Shown: positions 8,857 through 17,787, numbered from the stretch's first letter. The stretch is DNA of 64,000 bases from Mycobacterium barrassiae (GCF_025822765.1 NZ_JACKUK010000035.1:62001-126000), one strand, 5' to 3'. The notes: generated from the sequence alone by a model not told the origin. Numbers and translations are program-made.

Positions 8857-10008
8857 CTAAACGATTCCGGCGAGCTGGGACACGCCGAGCCGCTCAACAT
8901 ACCGCTCGTATTTCATCCGCAGTTCGGTCGCCGCTGCCCGGGCATCGACGACATGTAGCTTCTCGCAGTCATATCCGAGAAGCTCGTTCAGAACAGCCAT
9001 CTGCTCGCGGGCGAAAACGATGGTGCCGTCGGGCGAAATGCTCTCGATACCGTCGAGAAGTTGCGCCCTGCGGTTGACATCCTGCGCCTCGCCCACGGAA
9101 AGGCCTTCCGGCAGCACCAGCTCGATCCGCTCCCGTGAGACGCGTAGTGGGTAGCCTCCGGTCATGCCGCCCGGTGCGGGCGAATGCAGTTGCCGCGGCT
9201 CGCTGCCAAGCAATGCCCAGACCGTGCGCGCCGCGGACGTCGCGGTCACCTGCTGCCCGTCCTTGCCGCCCTGGCGTCGCAGATTGGCCGCCAACCGCGC
9301 GAAGACGGATTCGTGATTGACAGCCACTTCTTCGCCGTTCCTGAAGACCGCCAGTGCATACGGGATCCCGTGTGCTTCGCCGAAACGGTGCACGTGGTGG
9401 CTGAAGACGTGGTGGCAGACCAGGTTGATGTCGATCTCGGTGGGGTGCGCATCGAGTTCCTGCGCCGCCGCCCAGGTGATGCCGGGAACGACGTTGGCGA
9501 TGTTGCCGATCCCGACGTGCGGGGCCATGCCGACGGTCGCGAGTGCGGGCCCGACCGCATCGGGATAGGCGGCGTTCACGACGGTGGCCCGCGACTCGGC
9601 CAGGCGAACCGCCTGCATGAGTTCGTAATTCAGCGCGAGATGCATCGGCAGCCACGGCCCGAGCTGCGCCTGATCCAGCTTCTTGAAGTCCTCCGGCGAG
9701 ACATCCATGATCGCCCGCGCGGCCTGGATGGAGGCGCCCATGAAGATGAGATCCGGTTGGATGCGGCGGATTTCGGCCGCGGTGCGATCGATGTCGGCGA
9801 GGTCGAGCGCCAGTGCCTCCACGTCGCGGAAATAGCCGAGATTCGAGGCCGCCAGCTTGGTCAGGTTGGCGAAGCGGGTGGCCCGCTCCAGCGAGCGGCC
9901 AGCCATGACGAGGTCGACGGGCTGATCACCGGTGGCCAGCAGGTGCGCCAGCCGGATGGTGACGTCGCCGATGCCGATCAACAGAATTTTGGGTGCCTTG
10001 GAGTTCAT
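8857..10008 (-). CDS. Rossmann-fold dehydrogenase-like protein (saccharopine/opine dehydrogenase-like), putative biosynthetic enzyme
   Basis: 383 residues; start supported by AAAGG seven bases upstream of the ATG. The N-terminus ILLIGIGDVTIRLAHLL is a dinucleotide-binding GxGxxxxxL turn, followed by a DLVMAGRS strand whose acidic/Arg residues fit NAD(P). The middle contains VVNAAYPDAVGPALATVG and HVGIGNIANVVPG, resembling the substrate half of dehydrogenases that handle amino or keto acids. The exact family is not recognised. It lies 36 bp downstream of the MetRS-like gene and 16 bp upstream of the HAD start, so the three form an operon. Confidence 0.65.
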   Translation of the reverse strand: MNSKAPKILLIGIGDVTIRLAHLLATGDQPVDLVMAGRSLERATRFANLTKLAASNLGYFRDVEALALDLADIDRTAAEIRRIQPDLIFMGASIQAARAIMDVSPEDFKKLDQAQLGPWLPMHLALNYELMQAVRLAESRATVVNAAYPDAVGPALATVGMAPHVGIGNIANVVPGITWAAAQELDAHPTEIDINLVCHHVFSHHVHRFGEAHGIPYALAVFRNGEEVAVNHESVFARLAANLRRQGGKDGQQVTATSAARTVWALLGSEPRQLHSPAPGGMTGGYPLRVSRERIELVLPEGLSVGEAQDVNRRAQLLDGIESISPDGTIVFAREQMAVLNELLGYDCEKLHVVDARAAATELRMKYERYVERLGVSQLAGIV

Positions 10009-10044
10009 GATGATCCTTTCGAGGATTCGATAAGTCCTGTGGGG

Positions 10045-11430
10045 TTAGATTTCGAGGACAGCGCGCAAGTGCGCGACCATCCCCATCAGCTCGACGCGTT
10101 CGGCGCCGTACGCGTGCTCGGATTCGGCGAACGTCACGGCGTTGTCGATCCGGCTGAGCAGTTCGGCTACGGAGAACCGGTCAGGACAGGCCATCCGCTC
10201 CAGAGTCGCGCGAAAGTTCTTCCCGGTCAGGGTCGCCGGATTGTCGAAGATCGGTCGCGCCGAAACCGACGGACTCGGCCATGACGAGGGTTGCGTCAGC
10301 ATGTCTTCGCGGAAATCCAGCTCAGCGAGCTCCGGTGAGACTCGCGCCAGTGCGCCCCGCAGCGACATCGTCGAATAGCGCCACGCGAGGTCGTGCGCCC
10401 AGACGACGTTGCCACGGCTCGAGGACACCTTGCTGCCGTTGATTCGCAGGAACCTGTTGGCTTTCAGGGTGGTTGGAATCATCCGGGGAACGTCGAGGAT
10501 CCGCGCGAGGAGCGGGAACAGGACGCTGTAGTAGTAGCTGTTGTCGAACCCGAAGTAGTACGTGACACACGGCCGGGTCTCAGCCGCCGCAAGCTCACGC
10601 CTGAACTCGGCGAAGCTGATATCCGTCGGCAAGCCGAGCGCCTGTCCCACCGCGTAGCAGTGAGCGAAGAAGATGTCGAACCAGGGGTTGACCACCCGGC
10701 CCGGCGCGACCTCGTACCCGTAGTCGCTCCGGAATGTCAGCGTGACGCGGCTGGGCTCCAACTCGTCGATGAACTTCACCAACGCCGGGTTGTCCGAGTC
10801 GACTTCCAGATGCCAGCCCTGCAGCCAGGAGACATCCTGGTCGTCGATCACCAGCACCGTCGGCAACGGCGAATCGTCGATCTCCGAGAACTCGGTGCAT
10901 CCGGTGGACTCTTCGACGGGACTCAACGCACGCGGCAGGTCCATCGGGTTGCCGCACTGCTCGCACACGTTGATATAGGCGCGCTGCAGGCAGTTCGGGC
11001 AGGTGCCGGACACGAACGATTCGACGGCGCCGTACCGCGTGTCCTCGGCGACGAACTCTGGCAGCCGGATCGCCCGCGCGTTGCCGAACAGCTCGATCAG
11101 ACCCGAAGCCAGATACTTGCGGTAGTCATCGGCGGTGTTGTCGACGACCTGATCGAAATGGACACCAAAGCGCCGGAAATCCGAACGGATGAGCGCGGAC
11201 ATCTCGTCGCGGAACTCGTACGTGTCCTTGCCGAACTGGCGTGCCTTCCTGGCCACGTACGTCTGGTAGCTGTCGATGTGCGACGCATGCACCGCGGGAC
11301 TGCCGACCGCCTCCAGCAGCCGGCGGTTGAGGTCCGCTCGCAGATAGGGCCCTGACAAATGGCCGACGTGAAGACCACCGTTGGGTGTCGGCGGTGGAGT
11401 GAAGATCACGTCGAGGTACTGCTTCGTCAT
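10045..11430 (-). CDS. stand-alone methionyl-tRNA synthetase-like class I ligase
   Basis: 461 residues. The HIGH motif appears as HVGH (21-24) after TPPPTPNGGL, the KMSKS loop as KVSSSRG (334-340), and a MetRS-type zinc knuckle has Cys144, 147, 156 and 159. The catalytic core is complete, but only about 120 residues follow KMSKS, too few for a full anticodon-binding helical bundle. It is therefore probably an amino-acid-activating enzyme outside general translation, comparable in concept to MshC (a CysRS paralogue that forms an amide in mycothiol synthesis). AAGGAGG lies nine bases upstream of the start. It is first in the operon, opposite the MFS/methyltransferase operon. Confidence 0.8.
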   Translation of the reverse strand: MTKQYLDVIFTPPPTPNGGLHVGHLSGPYLRADLNRRLLEAVGSPAVHASHIDSYQTYVARKARQFGKDTYEFRDEMSALIRSDFRRFGVHFDQVVDNTADDYRKYLASGLIELFGNARAIRLPEFVAEDTRYGAVESFVSGTCPNCLQRAYINVCEQCGNPMDLPRALSPVEESTGCTEFSEIDDSPLPTVLVIDDQDVSWLQGWHLEVDSDNPALVKFIDELEPSRVTLTFRSDYGYEVAPGRVVNPWFDIFFAHCYAVGQALGLPTDISFAEFRRELAAAETRPCVTYYFGFDNSYYYSVLFPLLARILDVPRMIPTTLKANRFLRINGSKVSSSRGNVVWAHDLAWRYSTMSLRGALARVSPELAELDFREDMLTQPSSWPSPSVSARPIFDNPATLTGKNFRATLERMACPDRFSVAELLSRIDNAVTFAESEHAYGAERVELMGMVAHLRAVLEI

Positions 11431-11548
11431 GGTGCCTGCCCTCCTTGATGGGGCTGTGTCGCAAGCTTTTTGTGGGTCACGGCAAACGATATGAACGCCT
11501 GGTCAGCGGCAGAGTCCGCCGATCGGCCCCCAGGAGGATGAACTTGTT

Positions 11549-11566
11549 GTCCCCCGATTGGGGGAC
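11549..11566. promoter_or_regulatory. perfect inverted repeat in the divergent promoter region
   Basis: GTCCCCC-GATT-GGGGGAC, a perfect 7-bp inverted repeat with a 4-bp spacer, sits in the 207-bp gap between the divergent MetRS-like and MFS genes. No T-run follows, so an operator controlling both operons is more likely than a terminator. The cognate regulator is not encoded next to it. Confidence 0.5.
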
Positions 11567-11637
11567 GTGCCGGCTCATCCGATGTCACGGCTGATCGGCG
11601 GATGCCCATCTCGGCTGGCGCTTCATAGCGTTGAGCC

Positions 11638-12879
11638 ATGACATCGACGGCCTGCGAGGCTGCGCTGCGCAGTTGGGCCGACATACCGCGGACCCGCAAA
11701 CAAAGCCGCTACCCAATGCAGATCTGGCTATTGCTGGGCGGCAGCTTTCTGGTGCGCGCGTTGGGTTTCGCCTATCCGTTTCTGAGCTATTTCGTCGCCG
11801 AACGCGGGCATGGACCCACGGTCGTCAGCTTTGTGTTGGCGGCGTTCGGTGCGGGCTGGGTGATCGGCCAGCTGGTGTGCGGCTCGCTGGTGGACCGCAT
11901 CGGCGAGCGGTTGACGCTGGTGGTCGCCATGGCCGTTGCGGCGGTCGTGCTGTGCATGCTGGCGATGTCGCATGGAGTGCCGATGCTGATCGGCGGCGCC
12001 GTCGCCTTCGGTCTCGTATTCGACGCGCCGCGACCGGTCCTCAGCGCCGCGATCGCCGAGCTGATCCCGGATAGCGCACAGCGAGCCAGGATCGACGCAT
12101 TCCGCTACGGATGGGTCGTCAACGCCGGAGGCGCCATCACGGGCGCGCTCGGAGGGCTATTGGCGGTTCGGATCGGTGTGCCGGCCCTGTTCCTGGTGCA
12201 CGCGATCGCCTGCACGACGTTCGCCGCGATGGCGATATGGTTTCTCCCCCGCCGCACTGGCAGTGCCGCACCGTCGACCGCGATGTCGGGCTACCGGGTG
12301 GCGTTCGCCGATAGGCGCCTTGTCCTGGTGTACCTCTCGAGCGTCGCGACGCTGACGGCGATGACCGCTGTACTCGCCGATATGCCGATGCTGATGTCGA
12401 TCCAGGGCCTTGGTGCGGACGCGTTCGGTTGGGCGCAGGTGGCGAGCGCGGTCGGTGTCGCCGCGCTCACCCCGGTCGTCACACCGTGGCTGAGTAAGCG
12501 GATCGCGGTACGGTCTCGGCTCGACATTCTTGCTGCCGCGAGCCTGTGGGCCGCCGTGTGTATGGCCGGCGCCGCTTATGCGACGACGACGGCGCAGTTC
12601 AGCCTGGCGTGCCTGGGCGTCGCGGTCGCCGAAACGGCCTGGTTCGTCGTCGCCGTCGGGATCGTCCATCGGATCGCGCCGGCGGCGCAGCGTGGTGTCT
12701 ACCACGGGATCTGGGCCACGGCGCTACCCGTCGCATGGATTGTCTCGCCCTTGTTGGCTTCGTTCAGCCTCGAGTTCGGCGGACAGCATTTGGTCGCGGC
12801 CACCACGATGCTCGTGGGATTGCTCGCCGCGGCGCTCTGTCTCCCGCTGGCGCGCCGACTGGCTGCCAGCAACCTCTAA
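11638..12879 (+). CDS. MFS transporter, probable exporter of the cluster product
   Basis: 413 residues from ATG 11638; the ATG at 11716 (MQIWLLLGG) would start directly at the first membrane helix and may be the real one, as the 26 residues before it are polar. About 12 hydrophobic segments are visible, with the MFS loop signature GSLVDRIGER between helices 2 and 3 and a central break near RRTGSAAPSTAMSG. It is followed after 18 bp by the TylF-like methyltransferase gene and is divergent from the ligase operon, so export of the pathway product is the likely role (inference). Confidence 0.82.
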   Translation: MTSTACEAALRSWADIPRTRKQSRYPMQIWLLLGGSFLVRALGFAYPFLSYFVAERGHGPTVVSFVLAAFGAGWVIGQLVCGSLVDRIGERLTLVVAMAVAAVVLCMLAMSHGVPMLIGGAVAFGLVFDAPRPVLSAAIAELIPDSAQRARIDAFRYGWVVNAGGAITGALGGLLAVRIGVPALFLVHAIACTTFAAMAIWFLPRRTGSAAPSTAMSGYRVAFADRRLVLVYLSSVATLTAMTAVLADMPMLMSIQGLGADAFGWAQVASAVGVAALTPVVTPWLSKRIAVRSRLDILAAASLWAAVCMAGAAYATTTAQFSLACLGVAVAETAWFVVAVGIVHRIAPAAQRGVYHGIWATALPVAWIVSPLLASFSLEFGGQHLVAATTMLVGLLAAALCLPLARRLAASNL

Positions 12880-12897
12880 ACACCGAAAGGAAACATC

Positions 12898-13542
12898 ATG
12901 TTGACGAACACCTTCTCGCTGGAGGCTGCGGCCCGTGCCGAAGTCGAACGTCTGCGGGCTTCGCGCGCCTTCGACGACGAACCGAGCGATCTCGCGAGGG
13001 CGCGCCATTTGCGCACGGCCACAACGCATATCCAGACCCCGGGCCTCTGGCTGGAGTTCGGCGTCAGCATCGGGACGTCCACCGCCACCCTGGCCGATTG
13101 CGCCAGGGCAGCCGATTCGCGCCTGTACGGATTCGACAGCTTCGAGGGTCTACCCGAGGAGTGGGTGGTCTCCGACGACGAGACATGGGAGCGCGGCGCA
13201 TTCAGCGGCCGTCCCTCGGAGGTTCCCGACAACGTCGAGTTGGTGGCCGGCCTGTTCCAGGACACGCTGCCCGGGTTTCTCGACACCCACCCGGGCCAGG
13301 TCGCGTTCACACACATCGACTGTGATCTCTACAGTTCGACCGACTGCGTGTTCACCGCGTTGCGTGACCGCCTCGCGGTCGGGACAGTGTTGGTGTTCGA
13401 CGAGATCTTCAACTACGACCGGTATTACGAGCACGAGATGCGGGCGCTCCTCGAACTCGGAGAGACGGGCGTCCGCTGGCGCTATCTCGGGCATGTGCCG
13501 GCGAGGTACGCGGCGAGCGTGATTCTGACCGAGGTTCGGTGA
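12898..13542 (+). CDS. TylF/CmcI-like class I SAM-dependent methyltransferase
   Basis: 214 residues; AAAGG lies eight bases before the ATG. The SAM-binding stretch is LWLEFGVSIGTST (50-62), the second acidic motif is LYGFDSFEGLPE (77-88), and the metal-binding core is HIDCDLYSST (139-148) with FDEIFNY (167-173). This is the pattern of the TylF/MycF family, which are metal-dependent O-methyltransferases, usually acting on sugars or small secondary metabolites. Together with the MFS gene it forms the right arm of the putative biosynthetic cluster. Confidence 0.83.
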   Translation: MLTNTFSLEAAARAEVERLRASRAFDDEPSDLARARHLRTATTHIQTPGLWLEFGVSIGTSTATLADCARAADSRLYGFDSFEGLPEEWVVSDDETWERGAFSGRPSEVPDNVELVAGLFQDTLPGFLDTHPGQVAFTHIDCDLYSSTDCVFTALRDRLAVGTVLVFDEIFNYDRYYEHEMRALLELGETGVRWRYLGHVPARYAASVILTEVR

Positions 13543-13546
13543 ACCG

Positions 13547-14383
13547 CTATGACTCGGATGCCGGGGCGAAACGGCGCACGATCGCCGAACCCATTGCGCC
13601 GACGGCGATCATCGTGATGGCCAGCCAATCGGGAATCGCGTCGATGACCCAGCCGATGATGCCGACGATCAGAACGTACGTCGGTATCCAGTCCACGACC
13701 GGGAGCACCGAGGGCGGTGGTTCGGTGGACTGCCCCGCCTCCCGGTCCGCCTTGGCCCCAACGTAATCGGGGTACACGTCGGTGAACGCGACGGCGAAGA
13801 ACGTCGCGCCGAGCTGAAGGATCCATCCGGTCCAGAAGTTGTCGGAGTCATGCAGGAAGGTGATTCCGATGAATCCGAACACCGCGCAGAACGCAAACGC
13901 CGCAGCCCACACTGCCGAGATGACATAGTTGGTCCGCAGGAATACCGGTGTCTCCCAGTACTCCTCGGGGGTCATGTCCTTCGCGTAGGACAGGGTGAAG
14001 GGCCGACGCACCACCAGCGTGGTCACCGCGAACACGGTGAGCGCGATGTTGGACATCTCCCCGGTCCAGGTGCTGAGCCAGTCTTCGACACCTGTTCCGA
14101 TGAGCATCCTGACCGCGAGGAGGACGCCGAAGAAGACGACGCCGAACACGGTCAGCGAGTGCAGACTGTCGCCGCGCCGCCGGCCCGCCCACATCACGAA
14201 AATCGAAAACCCGAACGCGATCGCGATGGCACCTTCGTACCGACCCGGGCTCCCCACCACCGCCAGCAGGATCCACGGTGCGATGCCCGAGAGCGGTGAA
14301 TCGAGGAAGCCGTCGAGCACCTTGGACACGCTGAATGGCCGCTTCTGCGGCGCCGCGGGCTGGCCGCCGATCTCCTCGGGCAT
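13547..14383 (-). CDS. polytopic membrane protein of unknown function (278 aa)
   Basis: About seven hydrophobic segments: 36-54, 56-66, 78-98, 111-125, 152-180, 187-205 and 230-265. A polar N-terminus (MPEEIGGQPAAPQKRP) precedes them. The motif DMTPEEYWETPVFLRTNY lies between helices 4 and 5. No transporter or enzyme family was recognised. It converges on the methyltransferase gene with a 4-bp gap. Confidence 0.75.
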   Translation of the reverse strand: MPEEIGGQPAAPQKRPFSVSKVLDGFLDSPLSGIAPWILLAVVGSPGRYEGAIAIAFGFSIFVMWAGRRRGDSLHSLTVFGVVFFGVLLAVRMLIGTGVEDWLSTWTGEMSNIALTVFAVTTLVVRRPFTLSYAKDMTPEEYWETPVFLRTNYVISAVWAAAFAFCAVFGFIGITFLHDSDNFWTGWILQLGATFFAVAFTDVYPDYVGAKADREAGQSTEPPPSVLPVVDWIPTYVLIVGIIGWVIDAIPDWLAITMIAVGAMGSAIVRRFAPASES

Positions 14384-14509
14384 AACGCGTCAAATCTAGA
14401 GCACAAACCCGCACGCATGAGGTTCCACAGGCGGCGATTCCGACGAAACCTCTCTTGCGGTGACCGAGCACCTTATTCTCAGCGCATTGTTCCTGGGGGT
14501 CGAGAAGGG

Positions 14510-15214
14510 ATGGCCCCGATGCGCATTGCCGTGAGAGCCACATCGATCCTGCGCTGCGGACTGGCGGCCGGTGTCATCGCCGCAGTCGGCCTGGCCGGAC
14601 CCGCCGCCGCCGACCCGAACCCCATCACCCCCGGTGTCTACGGCGACCCTGTCGCCGCCGCCGAATACTGGCGACCCCAGCTGGCCGACGACAGCTGCGG
14701 GCTCATGGCCGTCGCCGACGTGGTCGGTCAGGTCACCGGCGACCTGCCCACCGAGGAGGAGATGGTCGACCTCGCGGAAGACACGCCTTCGGTGAGTCAA
14801 GCGGGCCCCATCTATGTCGACCCGGACGCGCCCGGTGGCGGTGAGGGCATCTCGTACAAGGATCTGGTGGTGCTGCTCGCGCATTTCGACATCCCCTCCA
14901 AGGTCACCTACAGCGAGATCGCCGACGAGACCGGGCTGCCGACTGGGTTGCCCGCGTTGGAGCAGTATCTGGGCCAGGGCCGAAAGATCATCGCGTTCGT
15001 GAACTCGGCGATCATCTGGAAGGACGACGAGGAACAACGCGACTCAAGTGATCACTACCTCGTGGTGACCGGGGTCGATACCAACACGAACTCGGTGCAT
15101 CTCAACGACAGTGGCGCCGAAGAGAACGGCGCCAACGAGCAGGTCCCCATCGACACCTTCTTGGCGGCGTGGGACACCGGTGACGAGACGATGATCGTCA
15201 CCGACGCCGCCTGA
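14510..15214 (+). CDS. secreted C39-like peptidase-fold protein
   Basis: 234 residues from ATG 14510 (GAGAAGG just upstream); 31 codons of open frame before it are Arg-rich and unlikely to be coding. A signal peptide ends near AAADPNP. The mature part has the papain-like C39 arrangement: Cys in DDSCGLMAVADVVGQ, His in SSDHYLVVTGVD, and Asp in HLNDSG. It could be an exported cysteine peptidase or a catalytically similar binding domain. Typical mycobacterial homologues are annotated only as C39 family proteins. Confidence 0.8.
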   Translation: MAPMRIAVRATSILRCGLAAGVIAAVGLAGPAAADPNPITPGVYGDPVAAAEYWRPQLADDSCGLMAVADVVGQVTGDLPTEEEMVDLAEDTPSVSQAGPIYVDPDAPGGGEGISYKDLVVLLAHFDIPSKVTYSEIADETGLPTGLPALEQYLGQGRKIIAFVNSAIIWKDDEEQRDSSDHYLVVTGVDTNTNSVHLNDSGAEENGANEQVPIDTFLAAWDTGDETMIVTDAA

Positions 15215-15310
15215 TCCGCTACTTGGCACGAATTGTGGGCCGCCGCTGAGCTTCTGCGGCGGCACGGCGGGTGCCGTTCTCACGGGCATCCGTCAAGGAC
15301 TTCACATGAA

Positions 15311-15335
15311 GTTAACCCGCCGTGACCGGTGTGAC
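15311..15335. promoter_or_regulatory. possible GlnR-type site upstream of amt
   Basis: The stretch contains TAAC, TGAC and TGAC at short spacing, weakly similar to the spaced AC-type half sites of actinobacterial GlnR boxes, about 105 bp before the ammonium transporter start. The match is imperfect. The 225-bp gap upstream of amt otherwise shows no feature. Confidence 0.25.
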
Positions 15336-15439
15336 ACTTTCACCTCACTAGCGTCAGCGTTCGTAGTTCACGGATCGCACACCCGCACTCGTGCGCGCAA
15401 CTGCGTTGCCGCACAGTGCCCTGTTTGGTGGAGGTTGCC

Positions 15440-16777
15440 TTGACACCGGAAGTCGAAGACGCCATCGCATCGATGGCGGCGGTCAACAACGAGTTCTTCT
15501 ATTGGGTGTCGATCGCGCTGATGATGCTCATCCACGCCGGGTTCCTGGCGTATGAGGTCGGCGCATCGCGGTCCAAGAACGTGTTGGCCACCGCGATGAA
15601 GAACCTGCTCGCCTTCGCGACCATCGTCGCGTCGTTCTACTTCGTGGGCTGGTTCCTCTACAACGCCATGCCGAGCGGGTTCATCGAGTTCAACGATGCG
15701 GCCAAGGCGGCGCTCCCGTGGAGCGACAACATGGGACCGAACATCGACGATCCGGCCAGCGGCATCTTCTGGGGCGCCTTCGCGCTGTTCGCGGCGACCA
15801 CCGGCTCGATCATGTCCGGCGCGGTGCTGGAGCGGATCCGTACCAGCGCGTTCCTGGTTCTGACGGTGCTCGTCGGTTCGGTGGTGTGGATCATCGGCGC
15901 CGCGTGGGGATGGCACGGCGCCGGATGGATGCTCACCAAGCTCGGGTTCCACGATGTCGGCGCCGCCGGCTGCGTGCACATGATCGCCGGCTTCGCAGCA
16001 CTGGGCATCCTGATCAATCTCGGCCCGCGCATCGGGCGGTTCCTGCCCGACGGCACGGCAGTCACGATTCGTCCGCACAACCTGCCGCTGACGATGCTGG
16101 GCCTGATGCTGATCTTCACCGGCTTTTTCGGCTTCCTGATGGGGTGCGTGATCTACGGTGCGGGCGGCTACTCCACCATCTACGCGAGCCCGACGACGTT
16201 GTCCGCCTTCGCGTTCAACACACTGATGGGTCTGGCCGGCGGCATCATCGGCGCCTACCTGACGTCGCGTGGTGAACCGTTCTGGACGATCTCCGGCGGC
16301 CTGGCCGGCGTCATCTCGGTGGCCTCCGGAATGGACCTGTACCACCCGGCGCTCGGATTCATCATCGCTCTCGTCGGTGGTGCGCTGATCCCCTACATCG
16401 GCAAGCTGCTCGAGAAGTTCCGCATCGACGACGTTGTCGGTGCCGTCGCGGTGCACGGAGGCATCGGCCTGTACTCGGTCGTCATGGCGGGCGTCTTCCT
16501 GTGGGGCTACCCGAACACCGATGGCAATCCGTCGGTTTCGCTGTGGGGTCAGTTGACCGGCGCCGTGGTCTTCGCCGCGCTCGGCTTCATTCCGGCGTAC
16601 CTGGTGTCGCTGGCCATGAAGAAGGCCGGCATGCTTCGCATTCCGGCCGAGGTGGAGAACCAGGGACTCGACCTCACCGAAGTTCCGGCGACGCCATACC
16701 CAGAGGGCATTCCCGTTACGGCCATGCCCACCAACGGCATTCACGCCATGGTGGTCATCGAAGAGGAGAAGGTGTAA
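15440..16777 (+). CDS. amt: ammonium transporter (Amt family)
   Basis: 445 residues from TTG 15440, chosen because GGAGG lies just upstream; a GTG at 15416 would add eight residues. About eleven membrane helices. The conserved pore residues are present: the first twin His in GCVHMIAG and the second in AVHGGIGLYS, plus RIRTSAFLV and the family stretch AFNTLMGLAGG. It conducts ammonium or ammonia across the plasma membrane. Unlike M. tuberculosis, no glnB-glnD genes follow; instead a 71-aa membrane protein gene starts 2 bp after the stop. Confidence 0.95.
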   Translation: MTPEVEDAIASMAAVNNEFFYWVSIALMMLIHAGFLAYEVGASRSKNVLATAMKNLLAFATIVASFYFVGWFLYNAMPSGFIEFNDAAKAALPWSDNMGPNIDDPASGIFWGAFALFAATTGSIMSGAVLERIRTSAFLVLTVLVGSVVWIIGAAWGWHGAGWMLTKLGFHDVGAAGCVHMIAGFAALGILINLGPRIGRFLPDGTAVTIRPHNLPLTMLGLMLIFTGFFGFLMGCVIYGAGGYSTIYASPTTLSAFAFNTLMGLAGGIIGAYLTSRGEPFWTISGGLAGVISVASGMDLYHPALGFIIALVGGALIPYIGKLLEKFRIDDVVGAVAVHGGIGLYSVVMAGVFLWGYPNTDGNPSVSLWGQLTGAVVFAALGFIPAYLVSLAMKKAGMLRIPAEVENQGLDLTEVPATPYPEGIPVTAMPTNGIHAMVVIEEEKV

Positions 16778-16779
16778 CC

Positions 16780-16995
16780 GTGAATCCTTTCGACAGCTAT
16801 GACGACGCCACCGTGGTGTTCACCTTCGGTGGGTACTCGGTGGGTGTCTGGATCGTGTTCGTCCTCGCCGTCCTGCTGTTCATCGGCTTCTTCGTCCGGA
16901 TGGTTCAGCACGAGAATCGCGCGTACAAGGCGATCATCGAGCATGAACCGATCGAGAAGGGCCCGGTGGCGGAAGGCGAGCCGACGGCGTACTGA
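16780..16995 (+). CDS. small single-helix membrane protein coupled to amt (71 aa)
   Basis: Starts at GTG 16780, 2 bp after the amt stop, so it is co-translated. It has one hydrophobic helix (about 20-40, VGVWIVFVLAVLLFIGFFV) and a charged C-terminal tail with many Glu. No family recognised. The tight coupling suggests an accessory or stabilising subunit of the transporter; this is inferred only from position. Confidence 0.75.
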   Translation: MNPFDSYDDATVVFTFGGYSVGVWIVFVLAVLLFIGFFVRMVQHENRAYKAIIEHEPIEKGPVAEGEPTAY

Positions 16996-17003
16996 TCGGG
17001 CGT

Positions 17004-17039
17004 ATACGCAGTGCCACTTAATAAAGTGGCACGGCGTAT
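17004..17039. terminator. long hairpin after the amt operon
   Basis: ATACGC (17004-17009) and GTGCCACTT (17011-17019) pair with AAGTGGCAC (17024-17032) and GCGTAT (17034-17039), giving a 15-bp stem with one mismatch and an AATA loop. There is no T-run, so this may be an RNA-stabilising or Rho-independent tailless hairpin. Confidence 0.55.
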
Positions 17040-17056
17040 CGCCCCCTGACCTCGAA

Positions 17057-17093
17057 CCCACAGCCAGCTCAATCGAGCTGGCTGTGGGCTTTT
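17057..17093 (+). terminator. strong intrinsic terminator
   Basis: Perfect 14-bp stem (17057-17070 with 17075-17088), AATC loop, followed by CTTTT. It ends the amt operon 60 bp after the small membrane gene. Confidence 0.85.
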
Positions 17094-17263
17094 AGTGGGT
17101 AAACAACGCGGGCGTCCTGACGATGCTCTCTCCCGTTTAGAAACCTCCAAGATCATCGACCAACACTGCCTACATCGGTTCCCGCATTGCGAAACCACCC
17201 CAAGTACGAGCAGCGACGCAACGCAAAATCGACCGTCGCTCACCGAGGCGAGAGGGCAGCGTT

Positions 17264-17467
17264 ATGAGCGATTACTGGAAGGCCGTCGAGGTCGCGGTAC
17301 CGGTCAACATGCATCCGGTGCACATCAACAGTTTCGTCACCGCCGAGATTCATATGCTCGCCCGCCGGGCTGGAGAGACCGTTGCCGACGTGCGGATCGG
17401 GGCACCCCGCAAGCCTCGGGGCGACTTCATCGCTTGGTCGGCGTCATACTGCCCGCGCGCCAGATGA
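17264..17467 (+). CDS. small hypothetical protein (67 aa)
   Basis: ATG 17264 preceded by a weak GAGAGGG. The product MSDYWKAVEVAVPVNMHPVHINSF... has no signal or membrane helix and no recognised motif. Third-position GC is only moderately biased. If it is not real, the stretch 16996-17713 holds only the two hairpins described and nothing else that can be seen. Confidence 0.4.
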   Translation: MSDYWKAVEVAVPVNMHPVHINSFVTAEIHMLARRAGETVADVRIGAPRKPRGDFIAWSASYCPRAR

Positions 17468-17713
17468 TCGCAGCCTGACGACGACACGCCTAGCAGGGCA
17501 GAAATCCAAATACTTTGAAGGATGTTGTCAACGCGAATGGCGTTTGCTGGCCCGCGAGGCCCTTCTCGAAGTGCCCGTCGAGTGCCACGCTCAACTCCCT
17601 CATTCCGGGAGGGTCAAGGATCAGCCGAAGCAACTGTCAATCATCAGCCGAAACACCGCAAGCATCGCCCGCCATAGAAATCGCAGCCAAAAACCAAGGT
17701 CATCAAGCTGTAG

Positions 17714-17787
17714 TGGGGCGGGCGGGGCTCGAACCCGCGACCAACGGATTATGAGTCCGCGGCTCTAACCAACTGAGCTACCGCCCC
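17714..17787 (-). tRNA. tRNA-Met (anticodon CAT)
   Basis: 74-nt cloverleaf on the minus strand: 5' GGGGCGG acceptor pairs with CCGCCCC, discriminator A, D-arm AGCTCAGTTGGTTAGAGC, anticodon loop CTCATAA and TPsiC arm GGTTCGAGCC. CAT could be elongator Met or the lysidine-modified Ile; the general sequence fits elongator Met. The 3' CCA is not encoded. Confidence 0.9.

Noticed and set aside
11427-11699. 90-codon frame between the ligase and MFS genes
   Set aside because: Covers the divergent promoter and palindrome; no coding character.
17515-17754. 79-codon frame ending GRAGLEPATNGL
   Set aside because: A known artefact: it is the antisense of the tRNA-Met gene.
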